Assembly: GCA_916700875.1 (NCBI GenBank)
Contig: CAKAKS010000067.1
Location: 7,436,591-7,500,590, forward strand
Length of the DNA: 64,000 bases
Direction: 5' to 3'
DNA from: Sebastes aleutianus
Taxonomy: Eukaryota > Chordata > Actinopteri > Perciformes > Sebastidae
In this document: positions 33,947-45,900 of the stretch, in pieces
Position numbering within the stretch: position 1 is the stretch's first letter
Layout of the letters: every line of letters begins with the position of its first letter
Notes under the pieces: generated by a model
Seen by the model: the letters and a program-made list of their open reading frames with translations, nothing else
Database searches by the model: none
What the model was told of the DNA's origin: nothing
Program-made: the position numbers and the translations under genes

Positions 33947-35229
33947 ACAAGTTTCACCAGGTGCGCTCCAAACCCTGACCAGCGCAGTGCAGGTTTGTAC
34001 TGGTTGGGTGTGGTTTCCACTACATTTCTGTTTCATCGGATCACAAAGCGGCACATGCTGCTCATGCCGACCTGGATCGACCACTCTGTGTGGCAGCATA
34101 AATCCGACCCCAGTCTCAGAACTGTGTTTATACAAGATCAAAGCAGTATATAAATTCTTAATTATGCCAAAAATTCAGAGACATTTGCAGCTATCAGACT
34201 TCCATCTATGTTCATCATGGAAATGAAGAAAAGTAAACAGTGCTGAAGGACACTTTGGCAAACAAGTTTATCTTGGTTATTAACTGAGCAAATACCAACT
34301 CAGTTTGTGCACAGCAGTGGGAAAAACGATGTGAAATGTTTGCTTGGTTGCATGTAGACTTTACAAATCAACAGATTGACACACATTTTTCTCTGATCTT
34401 TAATAATTAATTTTCTACAATATATTGCACATAAAAAGGTAGTATCGAATGAACAACGCCACCCAGAAAAATAAATATTAAGTTCATTTAACTGACCTCA
34501 GAGCTGATCGTCATCAGAGCTTACAGTACAGACCGACTTTGAAATTACAGTACTCAAAATATTAATGCAACAATAAAAGGAACTGGCAAACAGATCCTTT
34601 CAGGAGAGGTTGGCACAGTCCTGGCTGCTTTTTACAGTCCTGTGTCATTCCATTCATCTATGGAGGGACTATTTTACACCTTAAAACATCGAATATGACA
34701 GAAGACATGATTAAAAACAATGAATGAACTTGTAGGAGTCTTGAAAGAAAAAAAGACCATCATATGTTTCACATTAGTTCTGCTCAGACAGATTTTCTAT
34801 GTTTGTGTGTTTGTCTGGAGCCGGTTGCATCAGCTGTTCAAACTTAACTTGGTTAAGTGTTTACCGAGTGGAGATTTACACATCACTAAATTACAACAGG
34901 TTGCTCCACAATGACTATTTCTCACGTAGAGATTAGTTACTATTATAAAAAGAAGCCACAACATTACAAACTAGCTCATGCATTAACAAAGGATTGGCAC
35001 TTGAATATTTCACTTGCCTCCCTAAAACTGTTATTTTCTAGAAGTTATGTTCCAGCTACAGGCATTTCCTATCAACCAATTTAGACATTACTAAAGTCTT
35101 CACTAGCTAAGACATTCCTTAAGTTTTAATAGTGATGATTTAATGAATCAACTATCTAGTAGCTAAGAACTTATTGACGAACAGCTGGTGCAACTTCATC
35201 CTGTTTTTTTCTCACTCTCATTTCGTCAT

Positions 35230-36039
35230 TTTATTGTCTCTTTTGTAAAAAAAACAATCCAAAACAAAGTTTATTGCTACTGCATTCTTCAAAATGAGAA
35301 TAATATCATCAAGACTTTGTAAAAAAAACTTAAAAACATCCCACATCAGATCCAAAACCTCAAGCAGAGGATGAGAGGAAATGGTTTTGTTGCAGCCCTG
35401 ACACCAAAATAAGCAACATAGACATAGAAAAATACAGACTAATGCTACATTCCATCATAGTGTATTTCGAAGGCATTGTAAATAATAAAGGCACTCGTCC
35501 CTAAAAGAGTATACACAGGCTCTACACCTGGTCAGTAAAAGAGTTTCAATATGAACCAACACACTTTGATGAAACTCTAAGCAAGTCTAGAAAATACTAT
35601 TTCTTTAACTAATCTAAAACTATACTATCCAAATACATGATTTAGTTTATTAAATCTTTGAATCTCGTTTAATTGAAGACAACATGGCAGGTTTCACACG
35701 TTGGCACAACAGCCAGAGAAGCAGATGTGATCTATCTATCTTTATCTATTGAAAGCCTCAGTTCCTCTCAGTAGTGTAAATGCAGTTTGGATTCAAGAAG
35801 TCAGGTCCCTAAAGGAAGTTTTAGAAACTAGTGTATTTCATCAAGAGTGCCAAAATAGGCCTGATTATAGCCTGTTTTAAGAAATTGGCACCAGCCACCT
35901 CACAGATGCTAACAATGCAGCAGTGTGCTGGAGTCATGAGGCGGTACATTCAACAGGAAACTGATTGCTTGAATCTTCCCCCCTGAAACTGTGATAATAA
36001 AGCACAGTTTAAGGCCTTTTCCAGTTTTTAAAGTTCCTC
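35230..36039 (-). other. APL-1 3' UTR, candidate extent
   Basis: Non-coding sequence after the stop, with AATAAA (minus strand) at 35270-35275 and 35230-35235. The true end is unknown and could reach about 34400. Confidence 0.4.
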
Positions 36040-36997
36040 TCAAACATATTCTCGGTTCTCATAGTCCTTTTTAATGGCTTTTTTAATGCGGTCGATTTCA
36101 TCTTCACTCGAACTGTCATATTTGTCCTCTTTCTCTTTCTTCTCACTGACTGCAGTATCTGTATCGTTGGCTGGTGTGTCTTCTGGCGTGGTGGACTGCA
36201 GCTCCTCTCGTATCCCGTTGAGCTCCACCAGACCGTCGTGCAGCTGCGTAGCCACCTCCCTGATTTTGGCAGCGAACTCCGACTTGGCCCCTTTCTTGAG
36301 CTCTTTTGAGTCTTTGGCCACAAAGTAGATGTCCATACCTACGAAGAGTCCGGTGAGCACACCGGTGGCCATGCTGGCGATCTGGACAGCTCTGGCTGCT
36401 GTGCTGCCCGCCACGTTGGCAATCTGCACCACGCGCATGATCTCGTTGGCGTTGACGAGGATGGCTTTCCCTGCCATGGCGCCGTCCTCGTAGAACCTAC
36501 TACTGATCACGGGGAAGTCACGGTTGTAGGCGTGTTCTTTCATCTTGATCAGGTCGAACTTCTTCAGGTTCTCGATACCCTGCTTGATGAATTTCAGGCA
36601 CTTGTCGAGGTCGACCATCTTCTCCTGATAATCCTTCACAATCTTCTCCACCTTCTTGCGGTCCATCGAGTTGTTGACCTGGTTGGAGATGCCGGCGCCG
36701 GCCGATGTCAGACCGCCCGCCGTGGCGACACCCAATCCCACTGCCGTCACGATCAAGGAGATTCCCATGGTGACCGGGGCCAGAGCGAGGCCGGTGATGG
36801 TGCACACGCCCCCGATGGCGCTCGTGGAGCCGCCGGTGATTTGAGCGATCTTTGTGTTCTTGCTGAACTTGTCCAGGCCGTCCGCGAGGCTGTTGAGTTC
36901 GATGACGTGCATCCAGAGGCTCTCGGCACGCTCCGAGAACAGTTTGTTGAAGACACGGATGCCCTTCTGCACCTTATCTGCGGTCACAGCAAACGCC
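36040..36997 (-). CDS. APL-1 exon 36, APOL domain and stop (res 727-1045)
   Basis: The largest exon, 958 nt. A Gly/Ala-rich hydrophobic hairpin (about res 781-831, with GLALAPVTMGISLIVTAVGL) is followed by a charged helix (KKVEKIVKDYQEKMVDLDK). A second hydrophobic segment follows (about 921-954, ATGVLTGLFVGMDIYFV), then a helix opening DSKELKKGAKSEFAAKIREV. That last order resembles the C-terminal part of mammalian APOLs, whose hairpins insert in membranes. The tail (about 994-1045) is acidic then basic and ends ENREYV. GC content is clearly higher here than in the mini-exons. GTG at 36985-36987 is an internal Val codon, not a start. Confidence 0.88.
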
Positions 36998-39900
36998 CTG
37001 AGACCAACAAGTTAAGAGTGATTACACAGAACAAGGTCACTGTATCTCTCACTTACCACTAGTGTAGCTAGCCATGCACATAGTAGTGGTTTTATATGCC
37101 CAAGTTTTGCTAAGTCCAGCTTCCTCTCCAATATAACGGAGGTGAATACATTTTTTTCTGCCACGCAAAGCATTGATAAATTGCATTTCAGTAACACCAA
37201 TGCATCTTTCTAGAAACATCGTTCTGATTACACGACTTGTTGTCAACAGTTTTCTTTGGATCGACTCTCTACTGAAGAAACTGTCCCTATGAAAACTGCT
37301 AGCAGCATGTCCTGTGAGTGATGGTGGTATTGTTTCTCTCTGAGTTTTTCAAATGTAATTTGTCAGTGTTTTGAGCAGCTCTAATGAAATTCTAATCTCA
37401 ACTATATTAGGGTCCGTGGAAGCTATTTTAGATGTGGCTATCTCAAAACTTTGGCACATGAAACTGTAGCTATCTGCATGGCTAAATACCACCAGAAATA
37501 AGAGAAAAATCATATGGCGAACAGACCCTTTAAGAGTGAAATATTATATTAACACCAGGGCTGTCAAAGTCATTGTTTCTGTTGTTAATTGATTTCCAAT
37601 TGTGATACTTTACAAATCTCCCTTTAAGGTACATTTTGAACAGATAAAATGTGTGATTAATTTGTGATTAATCGCGATTAACTGTTTTAATCGATTGACA
37701 GCCCTAATTAACACCCATTTGAGCCTTCACTTACTTGGCCTCTTCTTTTTCTGTCATGTCTTCGTCTTGAGGCGTGTCCTCCCAAGCTGAGGAAGTAAAA
37801 GTAAGAAAGAATTATATTAAGCTTTTCTCATAATGTTACATAAAAATAAAAGAATGTGGACACCAGCACATTTTATATATGGGCATTAATCGGGCATCCA
37901 CTCCTCTGTTTTCAGGCTTTCCACCAGATTTTGGAACCTGACAGCCGGGATTTGTTACCATTCAGCCACAAGAGAAATAGATAAACCTTTTTTTATGGCT
38001 GTGTGCACGGGGGCATTGTTATGGGTTTTTCCCCAAACTGTTGCCGCAAAGTTGGACTAACACTATTGACTAAAATATTATTGTATTATTGTAAAAAACA
38101 GCACTCTAAAGTATGTAACCAGGGATATCCACATACTTTTGGTCATATGGTGCAAATGGTTGACGAACAAACTTAAAGTTGGGCCCTCCACTCTCAGAAC
38201 AAATCCCAAAGAAAATCAAAACAGAGTGTAAAAACAACTTACATTCCACATTGATCCACCACTCCATAAGGTCCACATCCTGAAAGACATAAGATAAGAT
38301 TTGTACGAGTTTGTAGGTTTATGGTTGTTATCCAACAGGTTAATAATGAGCCATCAGACTTTATGGAAATGTTACTATGGTGACATATTTTGCTTCAGAA
38401 ACCAACCTGTCTGCCTTCAGGCTGTGCTGAGTCAATACGGAGCTCTTCCAGCTGGTCGAACAAGGTTCTATTTCCACCTTCGTTCTGAAACAACACAAAT
38501 AATAAGGCTTAAAATTCATATTATCAATACCAAGATTTGTGTTTCCTGTGTAAAGACAAAAAGTCTGGGTCTACAGTGTAGCTGAAGTGTGTGAGTGAGA
38601 CAGATAAAGATACAGATAAACCAACAGAAGAAGAAGAATTCAAATCACATCACATATCCTCAGTTTCACTTTTTTTACGCTGGATAGGCTCAGATAAAGA
38701 TCAGACAGACATGAGGAAGTGATGGTAAAAAGGGATTCTGAATGTACTGCTGTTTTTTGCAGAAGTAAAAAAGTCCATTCTTCCATCGACACGTTGAAAA
38801 AGGAAGCAGAGCAGAGAAACAGGTTTGGACACATTGCAACCTAATCTCATGTCTTCTTCCAGGCTAAGGACATGCGCAAACACTGTGTAGAGGTGTGGGG
38901 ATGGGTTTCACGTCGAGAAAAAAACAAAACACATGTTGATTATAATAGTCTCTGTTGGGAGGTGAGCGGACACCCTGGAGACAAACATAAGGAAGAGGTT
39001 GCTTTCAGGGACGGGTCAGGTGACTGAAACAGACCTTTTGTAATCCTGAACCACAATGAGTAAGACTGCAACTCGTCAGTCTGGTGGACAAACACGCTGA
39101 CACAGACTGGGTGGGAAAAACGGTTGTGTTCAATGGAAAGCTCAATGCGTGTGAGGAAAGAAAGAGAAGAAAGAGAAGAAACATACCTCTGTGTTGCCTG
39201 CAGCTCCGTCCTGTGCGTTTCTCTTTGGAACTCTGCCCTGAAACCAAACAACACAAACACACAGTTAAATCATTTATAACATCAATATATCATGTTGCTT
39301 TTGGGCTGGTATTTACGACGGCCTATTGGAGTCATTGTTAGGTAAAAGATAATAGTTCTGGAGCTGGGGGAGAGGGATAATATTTAGTGAAAAAACTCGG
39401 AATTTTCCAAGATTAAAGTTGTAAATTTACGAGAAAAAAATTTGGATATTCTCTGAGATTAAAGTGGCAAATTTACGAGAAAAAAACACAAATTTGCAAG
39501 ATTATAAAGTAATAAAATTTTCTCTGAATATTACATTCCTCCACAGCCCCATAATTATTATTTTTTAAACTACAATGGCCCCAATACGCCATAAATAATG
39601 CTTCCCATACAGTCAAGACAGATACAAACTCAGAGGCAGAGCTGTTCTTCTCTGTCACCTTTTTTCCTTTTTCACTTTACCTTTATATACTTTACATACT
39701 GTTTTACAAACGGTTACACCTCTGTTCACATATTACTTCTCATCATGTATATACATATTACATCCTACTGTCTTCAACCAAATTACAAATTTACATTACT
39801 ATTTCATATTATTTTCTTGTGCTTATTTTTAAGCCCTTTATTTTAACTGCACTATTTTATGCCTTAGATTGTCATTTTGCTTTTACTTTTACGTGTGTGA

Positions 39901-42900
39901 TTTCCCCTTTTATATATACATATTTTATGAAAAGTGTTGAAGGATCCTGAGACCAAAGATTTTCATTGTCAATGACTGCTTTGCTGGAAATGACAAATAA
40001 AGAACCTTGAAAGACAGACATGTTCTTTGAGTTAAAAAAGCGAAAAAAGGAACTCTAGTCAAAATATTAATGCCACAATAACTTATTTTTCTGGTCTTAG
40101 AATCAGCAAGGTAACTACCTCAATGGTTTGCTCATAAAAGGTGTAATTTTAGCTATACCAACTTTATAACTTTCCAAAATAACATGGTGACAGTGCATAT
40201 TTTCAGTGAACAGCCAGAGAGATAAGGAAAGGTGACTAACAAAAACTAGAGTTACCGCCTCATGGTTGTATGCTTCCGCCAACCAGTGAGGTTGCAGTTT
40301 ACATCCATATCTGTCCAAAATGTCTTTTGTTTTGTTTATCTTTTGTTTTGAGAGATGGTGTTCACCCTTCCAGTAGAGCTCAGAGATTTGGAAAATGTAT
40401 AACAAGGAGCATTGAAGCTGTTCTGGGGGAAGAAATCTGTTTTCTATTCTTTCACAGGCTAAATTCCACCTTTAATGAACCATTAATGAACTTAATAAGC
40501 ACAGAATAGCAGCCACTGAATGCCTGAAATGGGTGGATGAGGTGTACAGCGCTTCATGAGAGTGACACGTGGTATGACGTAGGCTTGGATCAGTCTACTC
40601 AGATTCCAGTTTCTCCAGTTCAGTGACATGCAGAAACACATGGTCTCCATAGTGATACAGATCCACTGTCTTGAAAAACCATGTGATTATTTTCTTTAGG
40701 ATGTAGGGATGTGGAGGATGTGACTACAGTGTCGTCTTCTATGATGTGAACTGTTCAATGAGCTCAAAGTGCAGTTTTGCAGCAGCATTATCTTTGGATG
40801 GAATTGTAATTATGCAGTGTGTTTAAAGTAGGGCTGTTAATCGTTTAAAATATTTAATCGCGGGCGGCTGGTTAGCTCAGTCGGTAGAGCGAGCGCCCAT
40901 GTAATGCCAAGGCTCAGTCCTAGCAGCGGTGGACCCGGGTTCGAATCCGGCCTGTGGTCCTTTCCGCATGTCATTTCTCTCTCTCCCCCTTTCCAACACT
41001 CTATCCACTGTCCTATCAATAAAATGCTTAAAAATCACCCCAAAAAATAACTTTAAAAAAAAAAAAAATATTTAATCGCGATTAATTGCAAATTAATCAC
41101 ACATTTTTTTTATCTGTTCAAAATGTACCTTAAAGGGAGATTTGTCAAGTATTTAATACTCTTATCAACATGGAAGTGGGAAAATAATCTTCTTTTACAA
41201 TTGTGTGTATATATTTCTTCCTGGAAATCAATTAATAACACAAAACAATGATTAATATTGTTCAGAAACCCTCACAGGTACTGCATTTAGCATAAAAAAA
41301 TATGCTCAGATCATAACATGGCAAACTACAGCCCAACAGGCAACAACAGCTGTCAGTGTTTCAGTGTGCTGACTTGACTATGACTCGCCCCAAACTGAAT
41401 GTGATTATCATAAAGTGGGCATGTCTGTAAAGGGGAGACTCGTGGGTAACCATTGAACCCATTTTCATTCACATATCTTGAGGTCAGAGGTCAAGGGACC
41501 CCTTTGAAATGCCAATTTTTCCTTGCCAAAATTTAGCGTAAGTTTGGAGTGTTATTTAACCTCCTTTGCGTCAAACTAGTATGACATTGTCGTTTTTTTC
41601 TAGTTTCATATGATGCCAGTATCTTCACTCTAGCTTTAAAACTGGGCCTGCTACAACCTAAAAATCGCAAGTTGCAACAATGCGTTAAATAAATTAGTTG
41701 AGTTAAAACGAATATGCATTAACACGTTATTATCGCCTTAACTTTGACAGCCCCAGTTAAAAGAGATTTTGGCTGTGTTGTTTAAACAAACAAATATTAT
41801 CCACACGGGAGAAAACAAGTTTGTACATGTCATATATTACCTTGGTCCGAGGCATGAAAGGATTGTGTTTCTTAGGTTTCTTGACTTTGGTCTAAAAAGA
41901 AAAATCAGGATTGCAGTGTTACTCCAAGGAAGATTCAGGTCAGGTCAGTAAATGAACATTTGTTCCTGATGACTATCGTTGTAAAAATCAAACCAAGAAC
42001 TGTTCAATCATTGAACAAGCATTTAGTTAAGAAATTAATTCACGTACCTCTGTTTTCTCCTTGCCCTCCTCATCTTGCTTTTCCTCTTTGGATGAAGAAC
42101 CATCTTCTTCTTTCAGCCCTTCATCATCAGATTGAGCCTGAAGTAAACAGTGTGAACATAATAATGAAATAAAAAAGTAACACAGGGTTGCATATGAACT
42201 TCTTCCTAATTTAACATACATTTTAAACATATTGTGGCCTTTGTCAAATCATTTTGAGGAGGTAATGAATTAAGTATAGGATACATAACCAATTGAGGTG
42301 CAAAGAAGATAAAAGGTCTTCATGACTGAACTGACTCTATATGAAGAGCAAAATCAAGACAATACCTTGGCTCCAGCTTGTCGCATGAATGGATTATGGT
42401 GTTTTTTCACCTTGGTCTGTAAAATAAAAAAAGGCACAGTGAGGATATGTAAGGTGACATGAGGAGCAATAACCGGAAGAACGACATTTCATTACAGCCG
42501 TTGGTGATATGTGTGCTACAGTTCAAGAAGATCCTTCAGCAAATACATCATGTGTCGGTTTCTTCCCTAAAATACACAAGGAACTACATATTTTGTTTAC
42601 TGTACATCAAAAATAGGTGTAATCTAATCTCACTACTACTTACAAATTTCACTAATAACCCTTCAACAAGCAGTGCACAATTAAAGCCGACCAAATAAAA
42701 AAATAAGTACAAAGAGGCGTGTACAAATTGGAGCAAGTTTATCTTTTTCCTATTGCTGTTGAAGTTTTGTTCACTTGGACTCGGCACTGATCTACTGTGC
42801 GCTTGAATCCCTTCTCCTCCAGTTCATCTTGAATGACTTTATAAACGTGACTATTTTTGTGGACTTTATTTAGCACATTCTGTATGTTCTTTTCAACCCA

Positions 42901-45900
42901 GATGTCAAGCAAACACTGACTTCTGCAGAAGTCCAAGGTCAGTCCTCTCCCACTCATGTTATCTTGTCATTTACCAGTGTCCATCTCAACAAATGCTCAC
43001 ACAGGCAGCCTGCATTTAGGTTCACTTGGAACCGGTTGTTTTGGTTCACACCAGAGTACGATTACTGCGTTCACATCTGCCCAAAAGAACGGCATCAGGG
43101 GTTTGATTAAAACGGACTAAATGTTGGCTTGTGAAAGTGCCCCTTAGATACCAAATATATCAGCCTTTTTGTCCATTTTGGAGAAATGTGTATAAAATAA
43201 TGCAAAACATCTCTCGATAATGGAATAATGAAGCCATGAAAACATGGGGGGGTTGGGTTTGAAACATTATAGAGCTCCGATGAAGAGCTGGAGTAATATG
43301 ATACAGAATATATAACACCGTCAGAGAGAGAGAACAATCTGCAAAGCTTCTTAAGGGAAAACAAAAGTGGAAAACCGTATGTTAAGGGGTTAAACTGCCT
43401 TGTGACTAATCATAACCACAAGTTCTCGTTAATCTCACACTCACAATAGTCTGGTAGTGCCACATGTCATTTGCATGGCATGAAAGAAGTGATAAGGAGG
43501 AAGCAGGAACTAGAACAATTAGATCCTGGCACAATACCTGCAGCAAATACTCTTTGTGTTTGTTTTCCCCTGCATGTGGGTTCAGTCTCAGTCAGTCACT
43601 CTCTACTGTATTCCAATCATTGTGTGTTTTCTGAGCTTAAAGATATATATATAAGACAAAGATTAATAATTAATACAGTTTGACCAACAACGATGAAGAG
43701 AAAAACTTACGGTTTTGCTTTCTGGAGGGTTCCTCTCGTCTCCCTCTTTGGCTTCAGCAGATTCATCTTTGAGGCCTTCATCGTCTGATCGGCTCTGCAG
43801 CAAATTAAACTCATTACATTTGATTTAAATGTACAGGATGTTGCTACATGTGTGCACTGGTATTTGGTGTTGGAATGAGTGCCTGTGTTTTTGTGCGAGT
43901 TTGACTGATGAAGGCTTGTTAAAACAACTGGTGATATTATTGTATTCAAGCGGTTAACATCCAATGTTTTAGACCAATATTCAGTCTAGAAATTGTTCAG
44001 GGTTCCTCAGAACTGTATTTCTTTTAAAAAGGTGGAGATGACATGAAAAGTGTTTTTAAATAATAAGGGGATATGTTTTTAGACACACAAAAAATACTTA
44101 GAAGAATAATAAGATTTTTTCCGATAAAAAAAAGTTCGATTACCTCATTAAAAACTCTTAAAATGACATCTACTTCCTCTCCCTCAGTAAAATTCAAAAA
44201 CTATGAATATGATAATATTTTTCATTTCAAAAGTTTAACACCAGATGTCTCCTACTTGACTGAAAAGTCAATTGTAAGTGTATGTGCACTGAAGGTTTCA
44301 AATTCCCTCATCATATTTGTGTTTATTGCATAAGATTGGCTTCAAAACTAGTTTTAATGTCACAAGATCATGCTCACAGTAACACCTTTTAAACTCAGAT
44401 TTAGAGAGTGGGAACAAATTAATTATCTTGTACGCAAGATAATTAACTTTTTCTCAAAAGATAATTAAGTTGTGCTTTATTAATATTTAACAAACAGCAA
44501 TACTGGTCCAAAATATCAGCAAACCAATAGATGGGTGTAACTCCTGTACTACCTGATGGCTGCTCTTCTGCTTTTGTCCCGCTGTTCTGTTCAGCTCCTG
44601 AAATCAAACCAGAGCAGTTTCCTTAACTACAGGGCGAATAAACCAGCATCAACACACACTGATGCACATCAGCTCCAAACGGACACAAACAGATATTATT
44701 CTCTAAACACCGAAGGCTTAAACTACCTCCTCTGACGGTCTGGCAGATCTGGAGATCATGTGACACCCTAGAGATACCTTTCCATGTATACAAAGCATGA
44801 AATTTAAAAGCATAGTATGTAACCTTCATGCCTGCTATCTTAGCTCATTTATCAGATGATGAAATAATGACCTGATTTAACTTGTGTTCTAACAGATATC
44901 GTCAGATATATTAACACGCATGTGGAAGCAGAAATATAAACTGTACCTGATTATCCTCAGTTCCTCTTGCTTTTACATTGTCGTATGTGACCGTCGCCTT
45001 CATCTCCTGTGGAGAGATCACAGCCTTAACAACACAATATAACAGACTGAGCAGAAGTCAGAATAGTCTCAGCTGGACCACAAGTCACTGAGTTGTGTTC
45101 AACTGCTTGCAAACCTCTTTAGTTGGTCTGGGTAGGACCGTTGGAGTTTCACTTCTTTCCTTCCTCTCTCGCTGGATCATGTTGCCTTTGACCTGACAAG
45201 GACACACACACACGCACACGCACACAAAGTCACACAGTGTGGTGGAGCAGGAGGACAGGGAGGTTTGACTACGAGCAGGCAGGATTTAAAGGGAGGTAAG
45301 GGGATGAGGAGGATGTGGTGAGGTGAGGAGGAGCGTGAGGAGAGAGGGTATTTTTGACAGAAGTTGATCAGCTCTGTTTATGTGTGTGTGTGTGTGCGTG
45401 TATCGTCACTGATGACTCATGAGGGATGCAGAAAATAGACTGACCGGTTTCGACTTCTCTTCCCCTCCTTTCTGGTTCTCCTTGAGCGTCTCTGTGTCTT
45501 CTGTGTCTCTCTGAACAAACAACATTAAATATTAGCTATTAAACTGCATCAACTAACTAACGAACTAACTAACTATCAGATTACTTGTGCAGTGATTAAA
45601 AGGACCATACCATTTTTTTTTTACAAGTTTAACTCTTAAACTACAAATCATGTACTGTATACCTTACATTTTTGCAGACCGTTTTCAAATGCCTGCTCTA
45701 GAGTTTTAGATTTTCACATGTATTTTTCCTACTATTTCAGGCAGCCAGTGGTTTCTATTAATTTCTGTATGGCATGAAAATCAAATGGCAGACTCTTGAA
45801 ACTTGTTTTTGCCAAAACTGCAAAGAGTTACTGATTTTTATATTGCAAAAAAATAAACAGAAAACAAGGGTTGCCTGGAGCGGAAGAAAAAACACACCCT

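Noticed and set aside
36532..37062. plus-strand frame of 176 codons
   Set aside because: It is the antisense shadow of the APOL exon, which has clear family features and splice signals.
40863..40960. tRNA gene
   Set aside because: A and B boxes are present, but the sequence does not fold as a full tRNA, continues into a SINE body and A tail, and has insertion duplications.
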